Positions 26,158-34,017 of a stretch of DNA of 64,000 nt are shown here, piece by piece (the stretch's first letter is position 1; each line of letters opens with the position of its first letter). The DNA comes from JAHFRG01 sp036522275 (GTDB taxonomy: Bacteria > Pseudomonadota > Gammaproteobacteria > Burkholderiales > JAHFRG01). The translations under genes were made by a program, and so were the position numbers. The notes under the pieces are model-generated. The model did not search any database and was not told where the DNA came from. It saw nothing but the letters and a program-made list of their open reading frames with translations. The stretch lies in contig DATDGC010000069.1 in the NCBI GenBank assembly GCA_036522275.1, positions 1-64,000 on the forward strand. The letters run 5' to 3'.

Positions 26158-26504
26158 TCGAGGGCCCCTTTCACCCACTCATAGATGAACCCCACCACCA
26201 GGATGGCGAGGAAAACGAGCATGGCCATGAAGCCAAATAAGCCGATTTCCTTGAGCGCCACCGCCCAGGGAAAGAGAAAAGCGATTTCCAGGTCGAACAG
26301 GATGAACAAGATGGCGATAAGGTAATAGCGCACGTCGAATTTCATGCGCGCGTCCTCAAATGCTTCGAATCCGCATTCGTAAGGGGAGAGTTTTTCGCTG
26401 TCCGGACGGTTTGGCGCTATAAGCCAACCCAGCACCACGGGACCGACGCCGACGGCAAGGCCGACGATGATAAACAACAGGATCGGAAAGTAATTTTCCA
26501 GCAT
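26148..26504 (-). CDS. nuoA: NADH-quinone oxidoreductase subunit A
   Basis: A 118-residue, three-helix membrane subunit, first gene of the complex I operon. YECGFEAFEDARMKFDVRYY contains the conserved cysteine loop near the quinone site, and AILFILFDLEIAFLFPWAVA is TM2 with its acidic residues. It overlaps nuoB. The promoter region upstream is occupied by a repeat of the GATTGAGG/CCTCAATC type and by tRNA-Leu. Confidence 0.96.
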   Translation of the reverse strand: MLENYFPILLFIIVGLAVGVGPVVLGWLIAPNRPDSEKLSPYECGFEAFEDARMKFDVRYYLIAILFILFDLEIAFLFPWAVALKEIGLFGFMAMLVFLAILVVGFIYEWVKGALEWE

Positions 26505-26509
26505 GTTTG

Positions 26510-26655
26510 CTTCAGGATTGAGGGTTCAAGATTCGGTATGCAGTCAAAGGCGCTCCAACAATCCAGCCGTTAAATTTATGACCTCTACGCTTGCCTCAGG
26601 TTCGCAATATCGCAGTCTGTTTGCGCTATTAATCCTGAATCCTCAATCCTGCATT
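26510..26655. repeat. Inverted repeat of GATTGAGG type upstream of nuoA
   Basis: TCAGGATTGAGGGTTCAAGATT (26513 onward) is complementary to AATCCTGAATCCTCAATCCTG near 26632-26652. The arms enclose about 100 bases holding the likely nuoA leader. The left arm ends 9 bases from the nuoA start, so the nuoA transcript start region and this hairpin overlap. Confidence 0.6.
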
Positions 26656-26657
26656 CA

Positions 26658-26742
26658 TGGTGCCGATGATGAGACTCGAACTCACACGGCTCTCGCCACC
26701 GCCCCCTCAAGACGGCGTGTCTACCAATTCCACCACATCGGC
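26658..26742 (-). tRNA. tRNA-Leu (anticodon GAG)
   Basis: Read on the minus strand, the acceptor stem GCCGATG pairs with CATCGGC, followed by ACCA encoded in the gene. The D arm has TGGTGGAATTGGTAGACACG, typical of leucine tRNAs. The anticodon arm CCGTC-TTGAGGG-GGCGG gives anticodon GAG. A long variable arm is present, and the T arm includes GTTCGAGTC. It decodes CUC and CUU leucine codons. It lies between secG and nuoA, a common betaproteobacterial arrangement, and is probably co-transcribed with secG. Confidence 0.95.
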
Positions 26743-26756
26743 TTAAAATTCTGGCG

Positions 26757-26846
26757 AGGGGTGAGGCGTCAGGAGTAAGGGGTGAAGGCAAAATCTCAAA
26801 ACATCTCTTTGCCCGGTTTTCACTCCTCACACCTCACTCCTTACGG
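26757..26846. repeat. Hairpin of the GTGAGGAGTGAGG type between secG and tRNA-Leu
   Basis: GGGGTGAGGCGTCAGGAGTA (26758 onward) pairs with the arm TCACTCCTCACACCTCACTC (26820-26839), with about 40 bases of loop. It abuts the secG stop codon and could act as a processing or attenuation structure between secG and the tRNA. Confidence 0.7.
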
Positions 26847-27209
26847 CTATTTTGGTATGTCCTTGGCCTTGGAGTCGCCTTCCGCCGCTGGCGCCGCAGG
26901 CGCCTGGTCCGCAGGTGCTTTATCCGCAGGCGCCGCGGGAACTTCCTTGCGCAGCTCCATCACGCCCTTGTTTTCGCTCTTGTGGCTGGAAAAGTAAGTC
27001 AACCCCAGGCTGGTCAGAAAAAACACCGCCGCCAGCACCGCAGTGGTGCGGCTCATGAAATTGGCCGAGCCGCTGGCACCGAAAATACTCCCCGAGGCAC
27101 CGCTGCCAAAGGCCGCGCCGGCATCTGCCCCCTTGCCATGCTGCAGCAGCACCAGGCCGATGATGCTAAGGGCGGTCAGGACATGCACAATCCAAATCAA
27201 GGTTTCCAA
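26847..27209 (-). CDS. secG: Preprotein translocase subunit SecG
   Basis: A 120-residue protein with two transmembrane helices (about residues 2-22 and 53-72) separated by HGKGADAGAAFGSGASGSIF, the SecG signature. It assists SecYE in protein export. The C-terminal tail, from about residue 90, is alanine/proline rich and longer than in E. coli SecG, as is common in betaproteobacteria. It follows tpiA by 19 bases, with the usual order tpiA-secG-tRNA-Leu-nuoA. Confidence 0.93.
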   Translation of the reverse strand: METLIWIVHVLTALSIIGLVLLQHGKGADAGAAFGSGASGSIFGASGSANFMSRTTAVLAAVFFLTSLGLTYFSSHKSENKGVMELRKEVPAAPADKAPADQAPAAPAAEGDSKAKDIPK

Positions 27210-27228
27210 AAATTCATCTCCAAGTTAA

Positions 27229-27981
27229 CTACTGCGCCGCGGCGCAAATCGCCAAAAATTCATCTGCGTTGAGCGATGCCCCGCCGATCAGGCCGCCGTC
27301 GATATCAGGCATGGCGAAAAGCTGCGCAGCATTGCCGGCCTTTACGCTGCCGCCGTATAAAATCAGCAATTGCCGCGCGACATCCGGATTCCGCGCCGCG
27401 ATTCCCTGGCGAATAAAAGCATGTACCGCCTGCGCCTGCTCGGGGGTGGCATTTTTCCCGGTGCCGATCGCCCATACCGGTTCGTACGCCACCACGGCGC
27501 TGGTCATCGCTGCGATTCCGGCAAGCTCCAGCACCGCTTCAAGCTGACCCGCCACGACTCGTTCAGTGGCCCCCGCTTCGCGCTCTGCCAGGGTTTCACC
27601 AATGCATAAAATCGGTATCAAGCCCGCGGCCTGCGCCGCCTTGAACTTCTGTGCCACCAAGGGGCTGTCTTCGCCTTGCAGCGTGCGGCGCTCCGAATGC
27701 CCGACGATCACATAGCGGCAGTCGAAGTCCTTGAGCATCGGCCCCGACACTTCGCCGGTGTAAGCCCCGTAATCAAACGCGCTCAAATTCTGCGCGCCCC
27801 AGGCGATGTTGCTGTCGTGCAGGATAATCCGCGCCTGAAACAGATAAGGGTAGGGCACGCACACCGCGCACGACACCTTGCGCACCGATTTCATTCCGGT
27901 TACCAGGGCATCGAGCAATACCTTGTTTTGCACAAGGCTGCCTTGCATTTTCCAGTTGCCGGCAACCAACTTTTGGCGCAT
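27229..27981 (-). CDS. tpiA: Triosephosphate isomerase
   Basis: A 250-residue TIM barrel converting glyceraldehyde 3-phosphate and dihydroxyacetone phosphate. Active-site motifs are GNWKM (lysine near residue 10), YVIVGHSERR (histidine near residue 94) and VVAYEPVWAIGTGK (glutamate near residue 165), with the phosphate loop YGGSVKAGN. AGGA precedes the ATG. A 52-base palindrome lies 12 bases upstream and would form in the mRNA leader. Confidence 0.97.
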   Translation of the reverse strand: MRQKLVAGNWKMQGSLVQNKVLLDALVTGMKSVRKVSCAVCVPYPYLFQARIILHDSNIAWGAQNLSAFDYGAYTGEVSGPMLKDFDCRYVIVGHSERRTLQGEDSPLVAQKFKAAQAAGLIPILCIGETLAEREAGATERVVAGQLEAVLELAGIAAMTSAVVAYEPVWAIGTGKNATPEQAQAVHAFIRQGIAARNPDVARQLLILYGGSVKAGNAAQLFAMPDIDGGLIGGASLNADEFLAICAAAQ

Positions 27982-27992
27982 CCATGTCCTCA

Positions 27993-28044
27993 GGAATCTC
28001 TGATTAAGTCCATCGCGTACGCGATGGACTTAATCAGAGGTTCC
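27993..28044. repeat. 52-bp palindrome: solo end pair of the TGAYTAAGT element
   Basis: Two 24-base arms (27993-28016 and 28021-28044) with one mismatch and a GTAC centre. The outer part GGAATCTCTGATTAAGTCC is the same terminal repeat seen at 33210-33486, but the roughly 230-base interior is missing. It sits between the tpiA start and the glmM stop and would form a very stable hairpin in the tpiA leader. Confidence 0.85.
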
Positions 28045-28226
28045 GTAACAAATCCTGTAAATTTTACCTTTGAATGACCCCAGGGTCAATTTCGGCTCGC
28101 AACAGACGCGCTGGAATGAAGCGGATTTAGTGCCTAGAAAACAAGGCGGTAATCAACCTGATGAGAATAGCCGCAAAGTTTTGCGGATGATTGCGGCGCG
28201 CAAAATTCGCGCGCGGAAAAAATGTT

Positions 28227-29588
28227 TTATTTTGCGGCTGCTTCGCGCACCGCTTGGGCAATGGTGGCGGCCCACTGCTTGACTTTGGCCTGGGGCTTGC
28301 CTTCCACCATTACCCGCACCACCGGCTCGGTGCCCGAAGCGCGCAACAGCACCCGGCCTTTGTCACCAAGGTCCGCTTCCGCCTCGCTGAGCGCATTCCT
28401 CACCGGCCGCTGGTTGCGGAAATCAAATCCTTTGGCAACTTTGACATTCACCAGCACTTGCGGATAGAGCGCAAGCTCACAGGTCAAATGCGCCATGTCT
28501 GCCCGATAAGCGCGCAGCGCGTGCAATACCTGAAGCGCGGAGACAATGCCATCACCGGTGGTATGCTTGTCGAGGCAGATGATGTGCCCTGAATTCTCTC
28601 CGCCCAGCTGCCAGCCGCGGCTTTGCATGAGCTCCAGCACATAACGGTCGCCCACTGCGGCACGGGCAAACGGCACTTTGATTTTTTCCAGAGCGCGCTG
28701 CATGCCGAGATTGGTCATCAGCGTTCCCACCACGCCGCCCTTGAGCGTGCCCTGCTGCTTACGGTGGTTGGCGATGATATAGAGTAATTGATCGCCGTCG
28801 TAGGTTTTCCCCGCGCTGTCAACCATCAGCAGCCGGTCGCCGTCGCCATCCAGCGCGATTCCCAGATCGGCACGCTGCTGCCTCACCGCATCCTGCAGCG
28901 CCTTGGGGTAAGTAGCGCCGCATTCCTGATTGATGTTCAAGCCATCGGGCTGATTGCCTATCGCCACCACATCCGCACCCAGCTCGTGAAACACATGCGC
29001 CGCGACGTGGTATGTCGCGCCCTGCGCCGAGTCCACCACGATGCGCAGGCCGCGCAGATCCAGATCGGTAGGAAAAGTGCTTTTGCAAAACTCGATATAA
29101 CGCCCGGCCGCATCGTTGATTCTGCGCGCCCTGCCCAAAGCGGCGGAAGGCATGGTTTTGATGGGGTCGTCAAGCGCCGCTTCAATGGCATGCTCCACTT
29201 CGTCGGGGAGCTTGTTGCCGCTTGCCGAGAAAAACTTGATGCCGTTGTCTTCGTAGGGATTGTGCGAAGCGGAAATCACGATGCCCGCCTGCAAGCGCAG
29301 TGCCCGCGTCAGATAAGCTACTGCGGGAGTCGGTATCGGTCCGGAAAGATAGATGTCGATGCCCGCGGCGGACAATCCCGCCTGTAACGCGGATTCAAGC
29401 ATGTAGCCGGATATGCGGGTGTCTTTGCCAATCAGCACGCCGGGACGCTCGCCTTGCGCCAGATGCCAGTCTGCGGATGCCAATACCTTGCCCGCTGCAT
29501 AGCCGAGATGCATCACAAGTTCCGGTGTTATCGGCGGTTCACCCACCCTGCCGCGCACGCCGTCGGTGCCAAAATATTTTCGAGCCAT
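28227..29588 (-). CDS. glmM: Phosphoglucosamine mutase
   Basis: A 453-residue enzyme converting glucosamine 6-phosphate to glucosamine 1-phosphate for peptidoglycan and LPS. It starts MARKYFGTDGVRGRVGE. VISASHNPYEDNGIKFF contains the phosphorylated serine (near residue 103), ALDGDGDRLLMVD the magnesium-binding loop, GGENSGHIICLD the sugar-binding loop, and RASGTEPVVRVMVEG the phosphate loop. Length is standard. Order folP-glmM-tpiA matches related genomes. Confidence 0.97.
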   Translation of the reverse strand: MARKYFGTDGVRGRVGEPPITPELVMHLGYAAGKVLASADWHLAQGERPGVLIGKDTRISGYMLESALQAGLSAAGIDIYLSGPIPTPAVAYLTRALRLQAGIVISASHNPYEDNGIKFFSASGNKLPDEVEHAIEAALDDPIKTMPSAALGRARRINDAAGRYIEFCKSTFPTDLDLRGLRIVVDSAQGATYHVAAHVFHELGADVVAIGNQPDGLNINQECGATYPKALQDAVRQQRADLGIALDGDGDRLLMVDSAGKTYDGDQLLYIIANHRKQQGTLKGGVVGTLMTNLGMQRALEKIKVPFARAAVGDRYVLELMQSRGWQLGGENSGHIICLDKHTTGDGIVSALQVLHALRAYRADMAHLTCELALYPQVLVNVKVAKGFDFRNQRPVRNALSEAEADLGDKGRVLLRASGTEPVVRVMVEGKPQAKVKQWAATIAQAVREAAAK

Positions 29589-29589
29589 A

Positions 29590-29735
29590 AATTCTTTAAG
29601 ACCTGAACCGCCAAGAGCGCCAAGAAATATTGGTTTTTCGGACGCAGAGAAAACTGAAATTAAATAATAGAACCCGATTCTCGCTCTGTGATCTCTGTGG
29701 CAAATGCCTTTGTTCGGTGTCTTGGGGTTAATTTT
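29590..29735. repeat. Inverted-repeat gap between glmM and folP
   Basis: ACCGCCAAGAGCGCCAAGAA (29607 onward) is complementary to CTTTGTTCGGTGTCTTGGGG near 29710-29729, and CGGACGCAGAGAAAA (29639) to TTCTCGCTCTGTGATCTCTG near 29679. The two nested pairs give a long imperfect hairpin related to the CCGCAGAGG family. Confidence 0.55.
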
Positions 29736-30558
29736 ATTCAGCGTTCAACGCATTATAGACCGCCAGCGTATCCCTGGTCGCTCTCACATCATGCACCCGC
29801 ACGATTTTCGCTCCTTTCATCACCGCGATCAGCGCAGCGGCCGCGCTCGAATAAACCCGCTCGCCGATGTCCCTGCTCGCGATTTTACCCAAAGCCGATT
29901 TGCGCGAAAGACCCACCAGCAGCGGCACGCCGAGCTCCCTGAACTGCTCCAGGTTGCGCAGCAAAACCAGATTGTGCTCCACGGTCTTGCCAAAACCAAA
30001 GCCGGGATCAATGACGATGCGTTCCCGCGCTATCCCTGCCGCAAGCGCCGCTTCGACACGGGAACCCAGAAAAGCCTTGATCTGCGCAACCACGTCATGG
30101 TATTGCGGATTTACCTGCATGGTCAACGGCTCGCCCTGCTTGTGCATCAGGCATATTGCGGCGTCACTCTTGGCCACGGCCTGCAGCGCGCCGGCTGCGG
30201 CCAGGGCATTGACATCGTTGATCATGCTCGCGCCGGCGCGCAACGCTTCGCGCATCACTTCCGGTTTCTGGGTATCTGCCGAAAGCGGCGCGTTGACATA
30301 TTTCAATCCTTCAAGCACCGGCAGCACCCGCTCAAGCTCCTCATCCAGCGGCACCGGCTGTGATCCGGGGCGGGTGGATTCACCGCCGATATCGAGTATG
30401 TCCGCACCCTCCTCAATCAGGCGCAAGGCATGCGCGATTGTAGCCTCTGTTGTGGCATGCAAGCCGCCGTCGGAGAAAGAATCGGGGGTGACATTGACGA
30501 TCCCCATGATCAGGGGACGGGACAAATCGAGCTTGAATTTACCGCAACTAAGATACAT
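29734..30558 (-). CDS. folP: Dihydropteroate synthase
   Basis: The start is the ATG at 30558 (MYLSCGKFKLDLSRPLIMGI), giving 274 residues. It joins p-aminobenzoate to the pterin in folate synthesis. The TIM barrel shows GIVNVTPDSFSDGG, DIGGESTRPGSQPV, INDVNALAA and IDPGFGFGKTVEHN, the pterin and pABA/sulfonamide-binding loops. Its translation start lies inside a hairpin repeat shared with the ftsH end, with no clear Shine-Dalgarno. The order ftsH-folP-glmM is conserved. Confidence 0.96.
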   Translation of the reverse strand: MYLSCGKFKLDLSRPLIMGIVNVTPDSFSDGGLHATTEATIAHALRLIEEGADILDIGGESTRPGSQPVPLDEELERVLPVLEGLKYVNAPLSADTQKPEVMREALRAGASMINDVNALAAAGALQAVAKSDAAICLMHKQGEPLTMQVNPQYHDVVAQIKAFLGSRVEAALAAGIARERIVIDPGFGFGKTVEHNLVLLRNLEQFRELGVPLLVGLSRKSALGKIASRDIGERVYSSAAAALIAVMKGAKIVRVHDVRATRDTLAVYNALNAE

Positions 30559-30612
30559 GTGAGGAGTGAGGCGTGAGGTTCCTCGGCTTTTACACCTCAC
30601 CCCTCACTCTTT
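30553..30612. repeat. Hairpin of the GTGAGGAGTGAGG type between folP and ftsH
   Basis: GTGAGGAGTGAGGCGTGAGG (30558-30577) pairs with CCTCACCCCTCACTC (30595-30609), with a loop around GTTCCTCGGCTTTTACA. It covers the folP start codon and reaches the ftsH stop, so it could affect folP translation. Confidence 0.7.
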
Positions 30613-32506
30613 ATGAATTTCTGGTTTCCTGCGCCGGCTGCGGCTTGGCTGCAGCACCGGAGGAAGTATTGTCCTGCGCCGGTTGTGGCGCCTGCACCGG
30701 CTTGGGCGGCCGTGGCGGCTTGCCTTCCATGATGTCGTTAATCTGGTCGGAATCTATGGTTTCCCACTCCAATAGCGTCTTCGCCATCGCTTCCACCTTG
30801 TCGCGGTTTTCCTCGATGAGCTTGCGCGCCAGCGCGTATTGCTGGTCAACAATGCGGCGTATTTCTGCGTCCACTTTCTGCATTGTCGTTTCAGACACAT
30901 TCTTGTGCGTGGTGATGGAGCGGCCGAGGAATACTTCGCCCTCGTTCTCGCCGTAAACCATCGGCCCCAGGGCATCGGACATGCCCCATTGCGTGACCAT
31001 GCGCCGCGCCAGCTCAGTGGCGCGTTCGAAGTCATTGGAAGCGCCTGTGGTCATCTGCTTCATGAAAATTTCTTCGGCGATGCGCCCGCCGAACAGCACC
31101 GCAATATTTTGCAGGATATGCTCGCGGTCCATGCTGTAACGGTCTTCTTGTGGAAGCTGCATCGTGACTCCAAGAGCGCGGCCACGAGGAATAATGGTGA
31201 CCTTGTGCACCGGATCGGTTTTCGGCAAAAGCTTCGCCACCACCGCATGCCCTGACTCATGGTAAGCGGTGTTGCGGCGCTCGTGCTCCGGCATCACCAT
31301 GGAGCGGCGTTCCGTGCCCATGATGACCTTGTCCTTGGCGCGCTCGAAGTCATCCATGTCCACCAGGCGCTTGTTGAACCGCGCGGCGAACAGCGCCGCT
31401 TCGTTTATGAGATTCGCCAGATCGGCTCCGGAAAAGCCGGGCGTGCCGCGCGCTAAAATGTCGGCGCGCACGTCGGGCGCAATCGGTACTTTGCGCATAT
31501 GCACCATTAGAATTTGCTCGCGGCCGCGGATGTCGGGAAGCGGTACCACCACCTGACGGTCAAAGCGCCCGGGACGCAACAGCGCCGGATCGAGCACATC
31601 GGGACGGTTGGTCGCTGCAATCACGATCACGCCGACCCCGGTCTCGAATCCGTCCAGCTCCACCAGCAACTGGTTCAGCGTTTGTTCACGCTCGTCGTTG
31701 CCGCCGCCCAACCCCGCGCCGCGTTGGCGGCCCACGGCGTCAATTTCATCAATGAACACGATGCACGGCGCATGTTTTTTCGCCTGCTCGAACATGTCGC
31801 GCACCCGCGCCGCACCCACGCCGACGAACATTTCCACGAAGTCGGAGCCGGAAATGCTGAAGAACGGCACTTTGGCCTCACCAGCGATGGCCCGCGCCAG
31901 CAGCGTCTTGCCGGTGCCGGGATTGCCCACCATCAGCACGCCGCGCGGAATACGCCCGCCGAGTTTCTGGAATTTGCCCGGATCGCGCAGGAAATCCACC
32001 AGTTCAGCAACTTCTTCTTTGGCTTCTTCGCACCCGGCGACATCGGCAAACGTCGCCTGATTGTTCGATTCATCCATCATGCGCGCGCGGCTCTTGCCAA
32101 AAGAGAACGCGCCGCCGCGCCCGCCACCCTGCATCTGGCGCATGAAGAACACCCACACGCCGATCAAAAGCAGCATCGGGAACCAGGAAACGAAAATATT
32201 CACCAGCAGCGAAGGCTCTTCATCCGGCTTGGCCTCGATGATAACGCCGTTTTTCAAGAGGTCGCTCACCAGCCAGGGGTCGGAAGGCGAATAGGTAACA
32301 AAGCGCTTGCCGTCGGTCTTGACTCCCTTGAGGGTGCGGCCCTCAATGGTGACTTTGGCGATGTGGCCCTGCTTCACCTCATCTATGAATTGCGAATACT
32401 CAATCGGCGCCTGCACGGACTGCCGCGCGCTGAACTGGTTGAACACCGTCATGAGTACCAGGGCAATCACCAGCCAGACCGCCATGTTTTTCACTAAATT
32501 ATTCAA
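30611..32506 (-). CDS. ftsH: ATP-dependent zinc metalloprotease FtsH
   Basis: A 631-residue inner-membrane AAA protease. Helices lie near residues 5-22 and 105-125 with a periplasmic domain between. The AAA module shows Walker A GNPGTGKT, Walker B CIVFIDEIDAVG and the SRH region NRPDVLDPALLRPGRFD. The zinc site is HESGH in AYHESGHAVVAKLLP. It degrades misfolded membrane proteins and regulators such as LpxC and sigma32. A proline-rich tail (PRPPKPVQAPQPAQ) is longer than in E. coli. Confidence 0.97.
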   Translation of the reverse strand: MNNLVKNMAVWLVIALVLMTVFNQFSARQSVQAPIEYSQFIDEVKQGHIAKVTIEGRTLKGVKTDGKRFVTYSPSDPWLVSDLLKNGVIIEAKPDEEPSLLVNIFVSWFPMLLLIGVWVFFMRQMQGGGRGGAFSFGKSRARMMDESNNQATFADVAGCEEAKEEVAELVDFLRDPGKFQKLGGRIPRGVLMVGNPGTGKTLLARAIAGEAKVPFFSISGSDFVEMFVGVGAARVRDMFEQAKKHAPCIVFIDEIDAVGRQRGAGLGGGNDEREQTLNQLLVELDGFETGVGVIVIAATNRPDVLDPALLRPGRFDRQVVVPLPDIRGREQILMVHMRKVPIAPDVRADILARGTPGFSGADLANLINEAALFAARFNKRLVDMDDFERAKDKVIMGTERRSMVMPEHERRNTAYHESGHAVVAKLLPKTDPVHKVTIIPRGRALGVTMQLPQEDRYSMDREHILQNIAVLFGGRIAEEIFMKQMTTGASNDFERATELARRMVTQWGMSDALGPMVYGENEGEVFLGRSITTHKNVSETTMQKVDAEIRRIVDQQYALARKLIEENRDKVEAMAKTLLEWETIDSDQINDIMEGKPPRPPKPVQAPQPAQDNTSSGAAAKPQPAQETRNS

Positions 32507-32565
32507 ATTTGCTCCTAAACGCCCAGAAAACGGGAAAAGTCATAAACTCATTCTATCCTTATTTA

Positions 32566-33207
32566 TCACCTTGTGTCAGCCTGTTTAAGCTGCCGCAAGC
32601 CCTTGCCCAGCAAGTAAATCTCGCTGCTTCTTCCGCGCGAGGCCCCTGGCTTGCGCGATATCACTTCTTTGAAGCGGCTGCGCATGGCTTTCAAGAAATC
32701 TTCAAAATCTTCGCCTTGAAATACTTTGACCAGCAGCCTGCCTTGTGGTTTCAGCACTTGAGAGGAAAACTCAAGCGCGAACTCAGCAAGCTCCATGGCC
32801 TGTGCCTGATCGCGGCTCGCTACTCCGCTGATATTGGGCGACATGTCGCAAATTACAAGATCCGCGGCTTTTCCCTGAAGCTTGCTGCGCAATTCCCTTA
32901 AGACAGTGTCTTCGCGGAAATCCCCGCAAATGAAATCCACTCCGGCAATCGGCTGCATTTGCAGGACATCCAGCGCGATGACTTTGCCGCGCGCGCCCAC
33001 CTTTTTGGCAGTCACTTGCGACCAGCCCCCCGGCGCGGCACCCAAGTCAACCACCGTCATGCCCGGTGCCAACAGCCGGTCACGCTCATCAATTTCCAGT
33101 AGCTTGAACGCGGCGCGCGAGCGGAATCCCTGCTGTTTCGCGCTTTTGACATAAAAATCGTTGACGTGCTCGCGCATCCAGGAATTGCTGGTTTTAGAAT
33201 GTTTCAT
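32566..33207 (-). CDS. rlmE: 23S rRNA 2'-O-methyltransferase RlmE (FtsJ/RrmJ)
   Basis: The start is the ATG at 33207 (MKHSKTSNSWMREHVND), giving 213 residues; the longer frame enters a repeat element. VDLGAAPGGWSQV is the SAM-binding loop; the catalytic K-D-K-E set is seen as AAFKLLEID, VICDMSPNISG, LLVKVFQGEDF and SSEIYLLGKG. It methylates U2552 of 23S rRNA. The bases upstream of the ATG belong to the repeat element and offer no good Shine-Dalgarno. It is followed by ftsH, as in most proteobacteria. Confidence 0.95.
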   Translation of the reverse strand: MKHSKTSNSWMREHVNDFYVKSAKQQGFRSRAAFKLLEIDERDRLLAPGMTVVDLGAAPGGWSQVTAKKVGARGKVIALDVLQMQPIAGVDFICGDFREDTVLRELRSKLQGKAADLVICDMSPNISGVASRDQAQAMELAEFALEFSSQVLKPQGRLLVKVFQGEDFEDFLKAMRSRFKEVISRKPGASRGRSSEIYLLGKGLRQLKQADTR

Positions 33208-33209
33208 TA

Positions 33210-33486
33210 GGGAACCTCTGATTAAGTCCTCCGCGGAGCGCGTTTCTGGCGCAATGCGGATGATTGCAAGGCGCGCGACGAAGGTGCCTAGCCGTAGCTT
33301 AAGCACGAGGAGCGCAACGACGCAAGTGCCGCATTGCGCCGAAACCCGGATGGGACGCGGCTTATCGGGCGATCTGCTTTGTCGCTCGGGTTGCGAAGGG
33401 GGGTCAACCATTCGCTGCGCCTTGCTTCGCGCATCTCATCCCGAAAAGCCAGCGTCGCGCCCTCGTGGGACTTAATCAGAGGTCCC
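33210..33486. repeat. 277-bp inverted-repeat element, TGAYTAAGT family, copy 3, upstream of rlmE
   Basis: Arms of 19-20 bases (33210-33229 and 33468-33486; core CTCTGATTAAGTCC) enclose a block that aligns with the reverse complement of 4252-4526 across its length. The internal hairpin at 33284-33306 (GTGCCTAG, paired region, TTAAGCAC) is flanked by GCGACGAAG and GAGGAGCGCAACGACGC. It begins 3 bases upstream of the rlmE ATG, so it forms the rlmE leader and must carry or replace its promoter. Confidence 0.85.
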
Positions 33487-33547
33487 TTAGGTGGACTTCA
33501 GGCGCGGAGACCCCTCAAATGCACGTCCCCGCATCAGCAGATAAACC

Positions 33548-34009
33548 TTACGGAGCGGCGGTTTGCTGCTGCACCACCAGCACCAAGCCGAGCACACTTT
33601 GTACCACGTAGAGCGCGCTGGAAACACCGTGCCAGGCGGCAAAACGGTCCTGCAACACACCTTCCACGACTGCCCTGGGCAGCGCCTGATGTTTCACAGC
33701 TTCCAGTATTGGCTGCGCTCCGAAATGACCCAGCAGCGTTATCAGCAACATCACCAGCACTATCCAGAAAAAAGACTGCCGGAACGAAATGACGCCTTGT
33801 CTGATCAGGCGAAACAACAGGAGATAAGTCCCGCAACCCATTCCGATGTAGGCCACCACGGCAAACATTTTCCCGGCAAGCATGCCGGCAAGGGCGTGGT
33901 CTTCGAGCGTGACAAAGAGAAGCGGCGCGGCGATATACCCAATCGCCCACAACGCGCCGATCCACAAGGTCACTGCAAACCAGTGCAGGCTGTCGGCAAG
34001 ATCTTCCAT
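33548..34009 (-). CDS. DUF4149 (TMEM205-like) membrane protein
   Basis: A 153-residue protein with four predicted transmembrane helices, starting MEDLADSLHWFAVTLWIGAL. The glycine-rich first helix with LWIGALWAIGYIAAPLLF and the later VLVMLLITLLGHFGAQPIL segment are typical of DUF4149/TMEM205-like proteins, whose function is unknown. It lies 9 bases downstream of greA. In related genomes this gene sits between greA and yhbY/rlmE; yhbY is not seen here. Confidence 0.8.
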   Translation of the reverse strand: MEDLADSLHWFAVTLWIGALWAIGYIAAPLLFVTLEDHALAGMLAGKMFAVVAYIGMGCGTYLLLFRLIRQGVISFRQSFFWIVLVMLLITLLGHFGAQPILEAVKHQALPRAVVEGVLQDRFAAWHGVSSALYVVQSVLGLVLVVQQQTAAP

Positions 34010-34017
34010 AAACCCTA

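Noticed and set aside
30839..32497. Long plus-strand frames opposite ftsH
   Set aside because: They are antisense shadows of ftsH, with histidine/arginine-rich composition typical of reverse-strand reading and no ribosome sites.
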